The notes under the pieces are model-generated. The model did not search any database. It was not told the DNA's origin and saw nothing but the letters and a program-made list of their open reading frames with translations. This document shows positions 7,832-18,577 of a DNA stretch of 64,000 bases, piece by piece (the first letter of the stretch is position 1; each line of letters starts with the position of its first letter). Source of the stretch: an uncultured Halomonas sp. (GTDB lineage: Bacteria; Pseudomonadota; Gammaproteobacteria; Pseudomonadales; Halomonadaceae); NCBI RefSeq assembly GCF_947500835.1, contig NZ_CANMTQ010000002.1, positions 310,001 to 374,000 on the forward strand, written 5' to 3'. Position numbers and translations under genes: made by a program.

Positions 7832-8799
7832 CTATGACAGTATATCGTCCAAGATGTCCTGAACATTTAACGTCAAGGGCTCTTCTTCGATGGCTCGACC
7901 AAGCTCGCTGATCTTTAATCTACATGCGATTGTTACACCTTGTGCCAGTATGGCACTGCAACAAAGTTGCCAATTTCGTCATTTGACCGCGTTGTTGAAT
8001 TAGAAATGAGTGCAGCTTCTCCCGTAGCTATCCACATATCCCCTTTGTAGGCTATGACCAGCTCCATCAGCTGAGCGAGGCCCAGCCCTTAATGATGGTT
8101 GCCATCGTGCCTGGGACGTGTTTGTGGACCGCTCCCGTAAGGATTGCCCATGGCGTCTTCGGGTTGCTGCTGCGAAAACTCTTCGTAATCAATATCTTTG
8201 GTCGAATTTCTTGATGCTAGGCACCAGCAGATGGCTTCTTTATCGTTAGTGACTCCAAGAACTGCAGTGCGTCGACATTCTCGAAGAAATCCCTGGCCTG
8301 CATCTGCAATGGCAAATTCTATGACGGGCTCTTTACCCATGCTCGACCAGTTCAGTGACATTGAGAAGCCAACACCCTCTGCGTGAGCACGCACATTGTC
8401 ATGTAGCTCGCCAATGACGTCGCAGAGCTTACCTATCCCTGGCAAGTCTTCTACATGCTGCCTAATGCAATTGCATATCTCAGAAGCTGCTTTATCGAAA
8501 TCAACAGTATTATCAAGCATCTGCACTGGACTATAGTTGATGCCCTGATTCGTACGGCGCCGCGTATAGCTATCTAAACCTGTCAGCAAATAAGGAACCC
8601 GCATGGCTTCGAAAAGGTCTTTATGTTTGTTTGGGTCGGCATACTGGAGCCCAGTGACTTGATGAGCACAACCCAAGCAAGTCGCTGTAGCAATGAATCC
8701 CGGGGTTAGAAATCCCTTGGGAATCAGGAGTTCACCTCCTTGCTCAGGAACTATGCATGCTTGTGATCGTACAGCTGCTATAACACCTTGTTCCGCCAC
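7832..8799 (-). pseudogene. GHKL ATPase (HATPase-like) partner of the STAS-like protein, broken by a stop and a frameshift
   Basis: It starts at the GTG at 8799 behind GAGGAG. An uninterrupted 236-aa frame ends at the TAA at 8089-8091. The expected lid/G-box region G-N-P-Y-G-S-G ... G-N-H-H is then followed, in the same frame past the stop, by G-L-G-L-A-Q-L, the normal continuation of a GHKL ATP-lid. One base change (AAA to TAA) explains the stop. The same frame runs to a TAA at 7933; just before it a duplicated CA (about 7944) shifts the frame. Reading the other frame gives a natural end (G-V-T-I-A-C ... stop at 7832). The E-L-H-D-N N-box and D-A-G-Q-G-F G1-box are intact. I call it a pseudogene, though sequencing error is not excluded. 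Confidence 0.75.
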
Positions 8800-9268
8800 G
8801 CTCCTCTCCTCAATGTCGCCATAGCTTCATCCTAGCCTCGATAGTATGTGATATTCAGTATTTTAGAATGGCATACTGATAGCAGTCTTCAATTAGCTTA
8901 TTGCAAATAGCGTCATTATTATTGGAATATCATCGAGAACGTTAGGGCAATCAGCACAAACGAACCGTTAAGGATAGCTAGAGGGCATTTTAAGGCTTGT
9001 CCCCAATCATGTCGTTGGTAACGAATATCTGCTCAAGTGGGGAATTCATACATCTATGGAATCGCTTTCCGATAGGGAGCTGAGCCGGAGCTGCCTTATC
9101 TATAAACGGTAAGGGCAGATTAGAAAAGCATGAAACGTTACAACCTAGGACGCCAGCAACTTAGCTGCTGGCGCCTTTTGCGGGCGCCATACATACCGAT
9201 TCATACAAGATAATGATCACAATCGCGGCCGCTCCTATTAATCTCGAATAATCCAAATGTCTATCAAC
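8800..9268. other. 469-bp AT-rich gap without a recognisable gene
   Basis: It separates the decayed ATPase gene from the BLUF gene. I found no frame with a recognisable protein on either strand. The only clear structure is the hairpin at 9151-9173. The composition matches the neighbouring acquired patch, so this may be the edge of an old insertion. Confidence 0.5.
9151..9173 (+). terminator. Hairpin with T-tract, no obvious upstream gene
   Basis: The 8-bp stem CGCCAGCA / TGCTGGCG with a 7-base loop is followed by CCTTTT, giving a plus-strand rho-independent terminator shape. No plus-strand gene ends nearby, so it might end an unannotated small RNA or be a remnant of lost DNA. Confidence 0.5.
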
Positions 9269-9706
9269 TCACGCCCGCTCGGCTTCATCCAGATGGATGC
9301 GCAGCAGCTCGAACACCGTATCGCCGTCGAGGGCTTTCGCGTCGAAGCTTGAGCGTTCGTTGAAATCTGCAAACTGTTCGATGCTCTGGGCATTCTGGCC
9401 AACAAAGGCCATGTCCCAATCCGAAAAATACCGTGCCTCGACCCGATCGAAGGCGAGTACGCTGACATGCGAATGCCTTGGGTCGCACTGAATGCGCTCG
9501 AAGGTGTCCTGAATCCTGTTATGAGGGCCTTCCAGTACCTGAGCGAAACAGCCGGTATTGAACATCAGGGCCCCGGTGACGCCGGCCTGGCGATTATTGC
9601 GCTGGGAAACGTCGAGAATGCCGCGGATCTCGTCCTGCAATCGGTCATCGTCACCGGTGATGGTGTTGCGACTCAAATAGACGAGCCGATAAAGCGTCTT
9701 GTCCAC
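9269..9706 (-). CDS. BLUF-domain blue-light sensor protein
   Basis: 145 aa, starting at the GTG at 9706, nine bases after GGAG; a TTG further upstream is possible. The single domain is a BLUF fold binding FAD. By alignment in my head with PixD, the photochemical residues are all present: Y10, N38, Q56, W97 and M99. The Q-R-N-N and A-Q-V-L-E-G-P blocks are typical. A short C-terminal extension follows, with no output domain. The gene starts 21 bases after the stop of a GGDEF-EAL gene on the same strand, so it likely modulates that enzyme in trans, as BLUF proteins do for EAL partners. That link is inference. Confidence 0.9.
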   Translation of the reverse strand: MDKTLYRLVYLSRNTITGDDDRLQDEIRGILDVSQRNNRQAGVTGALMFNTGCFAQVLEGPHNRIQDTFERIQCDPRHSHVSVLAFDRVEARYFSDWDMAFVGQNAQSIEQFADFNERSSFDAKALDGDTVFELLRIHLDEAERA

Positions 9707-9727
9707 GGATGTTGACTCCTTCAATTA

Positions 9728-11380
9728 TTATCCGACGGGCGTGATGGAAACGGTTTGCATCGAGCGCATAAAGGACTCGATAGTGTCAGGAGCCATGGGT
9801 TTGGCGATGTAATAGCCTTGAACGGTATTGCAGCCACCTTGCGCAAGCTCTTTATACTGATCGGGTGTTTCCACCCCTTCGGCGATGGTCATCATGCCAA
9901 GGCTTGTGCCCATGGTCAGAATGGCGTCCATGAGCGCCTTTGCCCGGGGTGACTGCTCCGCCTGGATAAAGGATTTATCGATCTTGAGCTTGCTGAAGGG
10001 GAAGCTGTTGAGATGGCTCAGAGAGGCGTAGCCGGTGCCGAAGTCGTCCATGGCAATACCCACGCCCATGTTCTTGATGGCCCACAAGCGCTGCATCACC
10101 TCTTCGGTGTTGTTCATCAGGGTGCTTTCGGTGATCTCGATCTCGAGGCGCTCTGGCGCAAGACCGCTGTCTTTCAAGGCCTTTGTGACAACATCGACGA
10201 TATGGTCGTCCTCGAACTGAAGCGGTGACACGTTCACCGCCACGCTCTGCTCACCCTCCCAGGTAGCCGCCTGCTGACAGGCGGTGCGCATCACCCATTC
10301 ACCGATGGCGTGAATCTCGCCTAGCTCCTCCGCCAGGGGGATGAAATCCACCGGTGAGACTCGCCCGCGAACCGGATGATCCCAGCGAATCAACGCCTCA
10401 AAACCGCTGATGCTATCGTCCGAGAGGGATTTTTGCGGCTGATACAGCAACGAAAACTGACGCAGACACAGCGCGCGGCGCAGATCCAGCTCGAGGTTGC
10501 GACGCTCGAGGGCACGAGATTCCAGGCTCGATTCAAAGAAGCAATAACGGGAGCGGCCTAGACGTTTGGCTTCGTAGAGCGCCAGATCCGCATGCTTGAG
10601 CAGGTCTTCAGGTTCGCGGGTGCCTTGGCCCAGTACCGCGATGCCGATACTCGCGCCGCTGTTGACCTGATGGCCGTTGATCAAAAAAGGGCGCTGCAGA
10701 AGTTCTACAAGGCGCTCGGCCACCGACTCAGCGCTTTCGGGCTGCTTGTTGTGTGCCTGCAGGATGACGAACTCATCGCCCCCCAGCCGAATCAGGATAT
10801 CGTCGCTGCGTATCGCCGAGCGCATGCGCTTGGCCGCCAGGATCAATAACGAATCCCCGATGGCATGGCCCAGGGTGTCATTGACCTGCTTGAAGCGATC
10901 CAGATCCAGCAGGATGACCGCACTGGCAGGGCTTTCCTCTTTCGAGCTGCTCAGGCTTTGCACGTATTCATCATAGGTCGCCCGGTTGGCCAGCCCGGTC
11001 AGCGCATCGAGTTGCGCGATGACATTGCGAGGTGCGCCGGGCATCGGCCAATCGTTGGAGACCATGACGATTCGGCGCCCTTCTCGTCGATCATCCAGAT
11101 ACAGGGTCGTGGTCTCGCTTCCCGCGACCTGCAGATCCAGCACCGAGGCATCCGGGTCGCGCAACTGTTGCTCGAGCGCGTCGCGCTCCTGGGCGCTGGC
11201 GCTGTGGGTCCAGGTCGATAGCGCCAGGGTATCAATGAGGGCCGCCGCATGGGGGAGATGAAGCTGAACCGCGAAGGCGGCGTTGGCATAGACCACCCGG
11301 TCCTGCTCATCAAGAATAGCGACACCCGTTGCGGATGCGCCGACACTCTCGGCAAGCATTGCTGGACTCCCTGTCTCCAT
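9728..11380 (-). CDS. PAS-like / GGDEF / EAL c-di-GMP enzyme
   Basis: 550 aa from the ATG at 11380 preceded by GAGGT; the frame is open 12 codons further. Residues 1-115 resemble a PAS sensor (D-E-Q-D-R-V-V-Y-A-N). The diguanylate cyclase domain has an intact GGDEF motif at 200-204 and an RxxD inhibitory site at 191-194. The phosphodiesterase domain has E-A-L at 328-330, E-S-T near 425, D-D-F-G-T-G-Y and K-I-D-K-S-F-I, all needed for metal binding and catalysis. Both activities could therefore be real. No membrane segment is seen. It is the first gene of a pair with the BLUF sensor, which suggests light-modulated c-di-GMP turnover. Confidence 0.93.
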   Translation of the reverse strand: METGSPAMLAESVGASATGVAILDEQDRVVYANAAFAVQLHLPHAAALIDTLALSTWTHSASAQERDALEQQLRDPDASVLDLQVAGSETTTLYLDDRREGRRIVMVSNDWPMPGAPRNVIAQLDALTGLANRATYDEYVQSLSSSKEESPASAVILLDLDRFKQVNDTLGHAIGDSLLILAAKRMRSAIRSDDILIRLGGDEFVILQAHNKQPESAESVAERLVELLQRPFLINGHQVNSGASIGIAVLGQGTREPEDLLKHADLALYEAKRLGRSRYCFFESSLESRALERRNLELDLRRALCLRQFSLLYQPQKSLSDDSISGFEALIRWDHPVRGRVSPVDFIPLAEELGEIHAIGEWVMRTACQQAATWEGEQSVAVNVSPLQFEDDHIVDVVTKALKDSGLAPERLEIEITESTLMNNTEEVMQRLWAIKNMGVGIAMDDFGTGYASLSHLNSFPFSKLKIDKSFIQAEQSPRAKALMDAILTMGTSLGMMTIAEGVETPDQYKELAQGGCNTVQGYYIAKPMAPDTIESFMRSMQTVSITPVG

Positions 11381-11527
11381 CCCGGTTACCTCATTCATTG
11401 GCTGTGGTATCAGCACTTCTTCGAGAGGTATCGGCAGACATTACGCTTTCTTGAGAAGCTACCGCCATTTGCCAATCGCAGCCGACGCCGCCATGCTGCA
11501 GGTTGACTACTTCAGGGAGATATTCGC

Positions 11528-11869
11528 ATGTCCGAGCGCATGATTGTCACTACCTCTTCACACCTCGAGGGCTACCGGATCACCGAGCACCTCGACATCG
11601 TATCCGCCGAGTGTGTGTTCGGCATGAACGTCTTCAAGGACATGTTCGCCGGTTTCCGTGACTTCTTCGGCGGGCGCAACAAGTCGTCTCAAAACGCGCT
11701 TCGTGATGCAAGAAAGACCTGTCTGGACGAGCTGCGAAAAGAGGCAGAGTCCCTGGGCGCCAATGCCGTCATCGGCATCGACCTCGACTACAGCGAGATT
11801 TCCGGCGACGGCAAGTCGATGCTGTTTCTGGTAGCAACGGGCACCGCGGTGAAGGTCGTTAAGGTCTAA
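11528..11869 (+). CDS. YbjQ/UPF0145 family protein
   Basis: 113 aa. The pattern T-T-S-x-L-E-G-Y near residue 9, V-x-G-x-N-V-F-K-D near 31 and [13 protein letters not shown] near 75-88 marks the YbjQ (UPF0145, putative heavy-metal-binding) family. These proteins form small pentameric rings, and their function is not established. No signal peptide is seen. It starts behind an AGGGAGA site and runs divergently from the GGDEF-EAL gene. Confidence 0.85.
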   Translation: MSERMIVTTSSHLEGYRITEHLDIVSAECVFGMNVFKDMFAGFRDFFGGRNKSSQNALRDARKTCLDELRKEAESLGANAVIGIDLDYSEISGDGKSMLFLVATGTAVKVVKV

Positions 11870-12078
11870 GCCGTTACTGATGCAAACCTGATACTGACCT
11901 ACATTATGGATCGTATCTATTGAAACGCATCGGGCATTGCCGTCATGTTCACAGCACGCCAGGCCATTTTAGCCCTTCACTATTATTTCTGCTTTCAACG
12001 ACAAAGAACCCTTGACTCATGGAATGATGCCACCCACATAGTAAGAAGTGACGAGCAAACATCAACGGAGAGATGATC

Positions 12079-12222
12079 ATGAGACGCTATATCTTTGCAG
12101 CAGTGGCCAACTGGCTCAGAAAACCCGCGAATCGGGAAAAAGCAAAGCATCATGCAAGACAGGCCTGGAACAAGTATCAAAACCGTAACAAAGGGCCTAA
12201 TCGCGATCCCAACAGACGATGA
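12079..12222 (+). CDS. Possible 47-aa basic small protein
   Basis: An ATG behind a GGAGAGA site opens a 47-codon frame rich in Arg, Lys, Asn and His. The N-terminus has a short hydrophobic stretch (Y-I-F-A-A-V-A-N-W-L). The frame ends 44 bases before a strong terminator, which supports a real transcript. I recognise no family. The basic C-terminal half (K-Y-Q-N-R-N-K-G-P-N-R-D) could bind nucleic acid or be structurally disordered. It may equally be chance; the ribosome site and terminator are the only support. Confidence 0.45.
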   Translation: MRRYIFAAVANWLRKPANREKAKHHARQAWNKYQNRNKGPNRDPNRR

Positions 12223-12265
12223 GGACATGTTACATGCCATGCCCCTGCACGCGATTGGAGCCAAC

Positions 12266-12305
12266 AAAAACCGCCGCTCGGCATGACCCGTAAGCGGCGG
12301 TTTTT
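12266..12305. terminator. Strong bidirectional terminator before tRNA-Arg
   Basis: A 13-base stem (AAAAACCGCCGCT / AGCGGCGGTTTTT) gives a U-run on both strands. It ends the small plus-strand gene and the tRNA transcribed toward it from the right. Confidence 0.85.
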
Positions 12306-12316
12306 ACTATTCTTTT

Positions 12317-12393
12317 TGGCCCGCCCTATAGGATTCGAACCTATGACCTTTGCCTCCGGAGGGCAACGCTCTATCCAGCTGAGCTAAGGGCGG
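12317..12393 (-). tRNA. tRNA-Arg (anticodon CCG)
   Basis: 77 bases on the minus strand. The acceptor stem CCGCCCT / AGGGCGG pairs perfectly, with discriminator G and an encoded CCA. The D-arm (TTAGCTCAGCTGGATAGAGC), the anticodon loop CTCCGGA giving CCG, and the T-arm GGTTCGAATCC are all standard. Confidence 0.95.
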
Positions 12394-12427
12394 ATACTGC
12401 GACATGAGCGCGCAGCCAACGCGCAGT

Positions 12428-12456
12428 ATCCTACCCGCCCACCTGGCTGCTGTCCA
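12428..12456 (-). promoter_or_regulatory. Promoter of tRNA-Arg
   Basis: On the minus strand a -35 element TGGACA (12451-12456) is 17 bases from a -10 element TAGGAT (12428-12433). A G+C-rich discriminator follows, as is typical of stringently controlled stable-RNA promoters. The 5' end of the mature tRNA is at 12393. Confidence 0.6.
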
Positions 12457-12602
12457 GCCGATACGGGCACTTACTGAGTGTGGCACAGCGCTCTATTGAC
12501 CATGAATCGACGCGGCGAATTTTCCTGCCCCTCCGGTTACCGCTATACTGACGGCCTTGGCGCCGAGCCGATTTACTGACAAGACCGTGAGAGGTGGTAA
12601 GC

Positions 12603-13499
12603 GTGAAATTCAAAAAAACGATCATGGGGACTCTGGCTATTCTCGGCTTGGCTGCCGGTATGGCTTCAGCCCAGGATGACAACATGTCCAAGGAAGCCAT
12701 TGCTGAGCGGCTTAAGCCGGTAGGCGAGCTATGCATGCAGGGCGAAGATTGCGGCAGCGCAGGTGCGGCACCGGCGGCAGCCGTAGCCGATAGTGGCGGC
12801 GGTGGCGGTGGCGGTGGCAAGTCCGGCGAGGAAATCTATAATAGCGTGTGCATGGCCTGTCATGAGACTGGTGCCGCCGGTGCTCCTGTTCGCAGCGACG
12901 AGGCCGCCTGGTCAGAGCGTGTATCCAAGGGCTTCGATACCCTGCTGTCCCATTCCATCAACGGCTTCAACGCCATGCCGGCGCGGGGTGGCAATCCGAA
13001 TCTTTCCGATGACGAAATGTACGCCGCTACCGCCTATCTGGTCGAGCCGGTCATGGAGGTTCCCGCCCAGGAGGGTGGTGGTGCAGCTGCCGCCGATGAC
13101 GGCGGTGAACAAGCGGCCAGTGCCGATAGCGATACAGGCGCAGAAGAAGGCCAGCAGCCGTCTCAACAAAGTATGGCGCAAAACGACGCCAGCGCAGATG
13201 GTGAGCAGGGCGGTACAACCGAGGTCGCGGCTGCAGGTGATGCAAGCGGCTCCGATCTGCCCGGCGCCGACAAGATTGCTACCTGCGTGGCCTGCCACGG
13301 ACAGGATGGCATGGGCACCTCGCCGATGTATCCCAATCTCGCCGGTCAAAATGACACTTATTTGGAAAACTCCTTGAAAGCCTATCGCGCCGGCGAGCGT
13401 GAGGGCGGCATGTCTTCGGTCATGACGCCGATGGCAGCAGGGCTTTCCGATGAAGACATTGTCGATCTTGCCGAGTATTACAGCCAGCAGACGCCGTAA
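12603..13499 (+). CDS. Diheme cytochrome c (cytochrome c5-like plus class I)
   Basis: 298 aa, starting at the GTG at 12603, six bases after GAGAGG. A signal peptide (residues 1-23, A-S-A cleavage) sends it to the periplasm. There are two heme sites: C-M-A-C-H at 83-87 in a c5-like domain, and C-V-A-C-H at 228-232 in a C-terminal class-I domain ending with a methionine ligand candidate (S-S-V-M-T-P-M). A run of eight glycines (65-72) precedes domain 1. A long acidic Gln/Asp/Ala linker (about 155-215) separates the domains and fits a salt-adapted periplasmic protein. It probably shuttles electrons to a terminal oxidase; the exact partner is not clear. Confidence 0.9.
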   Translation: MKFKKTIMGTLAILGLAAGMASAQDDNMSKEAIAERLKPVGELCMQGEDCGSAGAAPAAAVADSGGGGGGGGKSGEEIYNSVCMACHETGAAGAPVRSDEAAWSERVSKGFDTLLSHSINGFNAMPARGGNPNLSDDEMYAATAYLVEPVMEVPAQEGGGAAAADDGGEQAASADSDTGAEEGQQPSQQSMAQNDASADGEQGGTTEVAAAGDASGSDLPGADKIATCVACHGQDGMGTSPMYPNLAGQNDTYLENSLKAYRAGEREGGMSSVMTPMAAGLSDEDIVDLAEYYSQQTP

Positions 13500-13599
13500 T
13501 TCCGCACTGTTATTGATAATTGGAACTCGCCTCGGATGCCAGCAATGGTTTCCGAGGTGTGTGCGTTATCCGGAATTTGCCAACCACTGGACCAACTGA

Positions 13600-15630
<2,031 letters not shown>

Positions 15631-15634
15631 GGTA

Positions 15635-16108
15635 TTACTCAGGGTCGATCGCGCCGATAAAACCCAGCTGGCGCCAGGCCTCGAACACGATCACCGCACA
15701 GGCATTGGACAGATTCAGGCTACGACTATCCGGCAGCATGGGAATGCGCAGACGCTGCTCAGGGGGCAGCGCATCGAGCATGGCCTGAGGTAGCCCCCGG
15801 GTCTCCGGGCCAAATATCAGGGCATCGCCGGAACGATAGGCCGGCTCATGATAACCGGTGCGCCCGCGAGTGGACACGGCGAAGACCCGCGCCGGGGCAA
15901 TATCGCCTAGAAAGGCCGGCCAGTTCTCGTGCACCCGGACCCGCGCCCACTCGTGATAGTCCAGCCCGGCCCGACGCAGACGCTTGTCATCAAGGGCGAA
16001 ACCCAGTGGTTCGATCAGATGCAGGCGAAAGCCGGTATTGGCACACAAACGGATCAGATTTCCGGTGTTGGGCGGAATTTCGGGCTCGAAAAGAACGATA
16101 TCAAGCAT
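15635..16108 (-). CDS. trmL: tRNA (cytidine(34)-2'-O)-methyltransferase
   Basis: 157 aa, matching the compact size of TrmL. SPOUT-fold signatures are present: [13 protein letters not shown] near the start, the G-P-E-T-R-G-L-P loop near residue 97, and the C-terminal knot I-P-M ... R-S-L-N-L-S-N-A. It 2'-O-methylates wobble C/U of leucine tRNAs with SAM in the cytoplasm. It is located directly upstream of rep. Confidence 0.92.
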   Translation of the reverse strand: MLDIVLFEPEIPPNTGNLIRLCANTGFRLHLIEPLGFALDDKRLRRAGLDYHEWARVRVHENWPAFLGDIAPARVFAVSTRGRTGYHEPAYRSGDALIFGPETRGLPQAMLDALPPEQRLRIPMLPDSRSLNLSNACAVIVFEAWRQLGFIGAIDPE

Positions 16109-16125
16109 CAGGATGACAGATGAAA

Positions 16126-16147
16126 CCGGCGCTCTTTAGAGCGCCGG
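16126..16147 (-). terminator. Terminator downstream of yfaZ-like gene
   Basis: A 9-bp GC-rich stem (CCGGCGCTC / GAGCGCCGG) 32 bases after the minus-strand stop at 16179 is followed by TTTC on that strand. Confidence 0.7.
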
Positions 16148-16178
16148 CAAATGGACGAGAGAATGTTGCAGCAACGAA

Positions 16179-16733
16179 TCAGAAACCAACGCTGAGGCCG
16201 AACAACGGGCCACTGTCGAGGGTCTTGTTACTCGCATTATCGAAGTCGGTGCGATAGTAACGATAGCCGACGTAAGCATAGGTCTGGGCGAAAAGCTCGA
16301 CCCGCGCCTGGGCGCCGTATTCATAGGTCTTGTCGACGTCGCCATGAGTGAACACCTTTGGCGTATAGAAGCCGTAGGCCCCTACTGAAGTCAACGGGAT
16401 CGGCGTGGGCACGAAGGCCGATCCGCCTAGCCCCAATCCGCCACCGTCACCATAGTAGGAATCCTGGTACTGATAGCGGGCGCCCACGGAGAGATCGACT
16501 ACCGGCATATAAGGCGTGAACATCAGTGACGCACTATAGGCATCGAGGTGATGCCCGCTGTCGTCGGAGGTGAAATAGCCAACACCGGCGCGAACGGTAG
16601 GCAGAATCGTCTGACTTGCTTCAATCCCGAAAGCATTGTCGTTGACGTTTGCAGAGAGGCTAACCGCCGAGGCCGACTGGCTGGCTAGCAGGACAGCACT
16701 GGTGGCGAGTGCACAAGCAAAAGGTTTAAACAT
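16179..16733 (-). CDS. YfaZ family outer membrane protein
   Basis: 184 aa from the ATG at 16733 behind AGGGG. Residues 1-22 are a signal peptide (A-S-A). The rest alternates hydrophobic and polar residues as in a small beta-barrel, with the family block D-D-S-G-H-H-L-D-A-Y-S-A and a final phenylalanine (S-V-G-F), the outer-membrane insertion signal. The function of YfaZ proteins is unknown. It is monocistronic, between pyrE and trmL, with its own terminator. Confidence 0.85.
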   Translation of the reverse strand: MFKPFACALATSAVLLASQSASAVSLSANVNDNAFGIEASQTILPTVRAGVGYFTSDDSGHHLDAYSASLMFTPYMPVVDLSVGARYQYQDSYYGDGGGLGLGGSAFVPTPIPLTSVGAYGFYTPKVFTHGDVDKTYEYGAQARVELFAQTYAYVGYRYYRTDFDNASNKTLDSGPLFGLSVGF

Positions 16734-16804
16734 GGAAAGTCCCCTCACGATTGGGTAACAGAGCGCCCCGACCCTCTGGGGCAGGAAACGACGTTGCTGA
16801 TCCT

Positions 16805-17470
16805 TCAGTCAACTTGCGTGACACCATATTCGCGACGATAGGCGCGAATCGCATCGGCATGTCCGACAAGTACATCACCGGCATGCTCTTCGAGATATTC
16901 CAATACCTGATCGAGATTGACGATACTGTTAACTAGCATATCATAACGTGCCTCAACATTCTGGATGGCACTGCGCGATTCATCGCCCGGGCCGCGCTCC
17001 TGACGGTCCAATGCAATGACTACCCCGGCAGCCTGTGCGCCGGCAGCGTCGATCAACTGCATGACTTCGCCAATAGCCGTTCCGGCAGTGATCACATCGT
17101 CTATGATCAGAACACGCCCTTTGAGTTCAGCGCCGATGATGTTGCCGCCTTCACCGTGATTCTTGGCTTCCTTGCGGTTGAAAGCGAAGGGCAAATCGCG
17201 ACCGTGCTGGTCCGCAAGAGCAATGGCTGTCGCAGAGGCCAGGGAAATACCCTTGTAGGCGGGGCCGAACAATACATCCGCCTCGAGGTCACTATCCATG
17301 ATCGCCTGGGCATAAAAGCGCCCTAGCCTTGCCAGGGCGGCGCCGGTGCGAAAAAGCCCTGCATTGAAGAAGTAAGGACTGACACGACCGGACTTGAGGG
17401 TGAACTCGCCGAACTTGAGCGCGCCCTGGGCGATGGCAAAGGCAATGAACTCTCGTTGATACGCTTGCAT
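16805..17470 (-). CDS. pyrE: Orotate phosphoribosyltransferase
   Basis: 221 aa from the ATG at 17470. A GTG at 17482 with AGGAAAG upstream would add 4 residues and is a reasonable alternative. It carries the PRPP-binding motif [13 protein letters not shown] and the family blocks F-T-L-K-S-G-R-x-S-P-Y-F-F-N and [13 protein letters not shown]. It makes OMP from orotate in pyrimidine synthesis. It is divergent from crc, as in many gammaproteobacteria. Dihydroorotase (pyrC) is at 27065-28114. Confidence 0.95.
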   Translation of the reverse strand: MQAYQREFIAFAIAQGALKFGEFTLKSGRVSPYFFNAGLFRTGAALARLGRFYAQAIMDSDLEADVLFGPAYKGISLASATAIALADQHGRDLPFAFNRKEAKNHGEGGNIIGAELKGRVLIIDDVITAGTAIGEVMQLIDAAGAQAAGVVIALDRQERGPGDESRSAIQNVEARYDMLVNSIVNLDQVLEYLEEHAGDVLVGHADAIRAYRREYGVTQVD

Positions 17471-17574
17471 ATGACCGCTCACGAGCTTTCCTGTTACGAA
17501 GATTGATTTAGCGCTATTTACCCAAACGTCTAAAGCTCGGGTATGATACACGCGCGACGGAAAAGGGACTACGT

Positions 17575-18342
17575 ATGAAAATCGCCAGCATCAATGTCAA
17601 TGGAATTCGCGAAGCGGTCGAGCGAGGTTTCCTCGACTGGCTAGACGAGCAGGATGCCGACGTCGTCTGTGTGCAGAACCTGAAGGCCAAGAGCTTCGAG
17701 CTCGATGACAGCATTCTCTACCCCTCCGGCTACGAAGGCTACTTCCTCGATGCGGAGCAGGATGGTTTCTCCGGCGTCGGCCTTTACTGCCGCAAGATCC
17801 CCAAGGCCATCATGTACGGCCTGGGCTTCGAGCAGTGCGACGTCGAAGCGCGCTTTCTTCAGGCTGACTACGATCGCTTCAGTGTCGCCAGCTTCCTGAT
17901 GCCGGATGGCAGCGACTACGCCGCCAAGCAGGCGTTCATGGCTCAGTATCAGGATTACCTGGGCAAGATGGCGCGCAAGCGTCGCGAGTACATCATCTGC
18001 GGCACCTGGCACATCGCTCACAAGACCCTTGATCTGGCCAACTGGGCGGACAATCAGACCACCCCGGGTTTCAAGCCGGAAGAGCGTGCCTGGATGGATC
18101 AGGTATTCGGTCCTACCGGTTTCATCGATACGTTTCGCGAAATCAATCGCGACGCCGGGGAATACACCTGGTGGCCCAAGCTCGATCAGGAGGTGCCGCG
18201 TGGGCGTCAGGAAGGCTGGCGCCTCGACTATCAGATCGTGGGACCCAATTTCCGCCAGCATGTGGTGGATGCCTGGATCGATCATGCAGCGACCTTCTCC
18301 GAGTTCGCACCATTGATCATCGAGTACGATCTCGAACTTTGA
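17575..18342 (+). CDS. crc: Catabolite repression control protein Crc
   Basis: 255 aa with the exonuclease III-like EEP fold. Its collinear match to pseudomonad Crc includes N-V-N-G-I-x-x-A-x-E-R-G at the start and W-W-P ... G-W-R-x-D-Y-Q near the end. Nuclease residues are absent: the metal-binding Glu is Asn in V-Q-N-L, the G-D-x-N loop is G-T-W-H, and the S-D-H triad is S-E-F. That fits a non-enzymatic partner that stabilises Hfq on target mRNAs to repress carbon-source genes. It is divergent from pyrE and ends in a strong hairpin. Confidence 0.9.
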   Translation: MKIASINVNGIREAVERGFLDWLDEQDADVVCVQNLKAKSFELDDSILYPSGYEGYFLDAEQDGFSGVGLYCRKIPKAIMYGLGFEQCDVEARFLQADYDRFSVASFLMPDGSDYAAKQAFMAQYQDYLGKMARKRREYIICGTWHIAHKTLDLANWADNQTTPGFKPEERAWMDQVFGPTGFIDTFREINRDAGEYTWWPKLDQEVPRGRQEGWRLDYQIVGPNFRQHVVDAWIDHAATFSEFAPLIIEYDLEL

Positions 18343-18358
18343 CCGCGGTTTTTCGTCG

Positions 18359-18404
18359 CCCACAAACAAGACGCCGACTCCAGGGTCGGCGTCTTGCTTG
18401 TGGG
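18359..18404 (+). terminator. Terminator of crc
   Basis: A long 20-bp stem (CCCACAAACAAGACGCCGAC and its complement, with a near-perfect match) is followed by TTTG. Confidence 0.85.
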
Positions 18405-18577
18405 TTTGAAAGGCAACAGAACGGCTATTACTTCGAATCATGCCACATATCTTAACTATTATTATGATGGCGACTGAATTGGTCTATGTTTCATAAAGGC
18501 GATGCATTGAGAAATTACCGTCTTTTTATCGTTTTGATACGCCAATAGCACTATCAACATCTCATGAAGAGCCCCAT

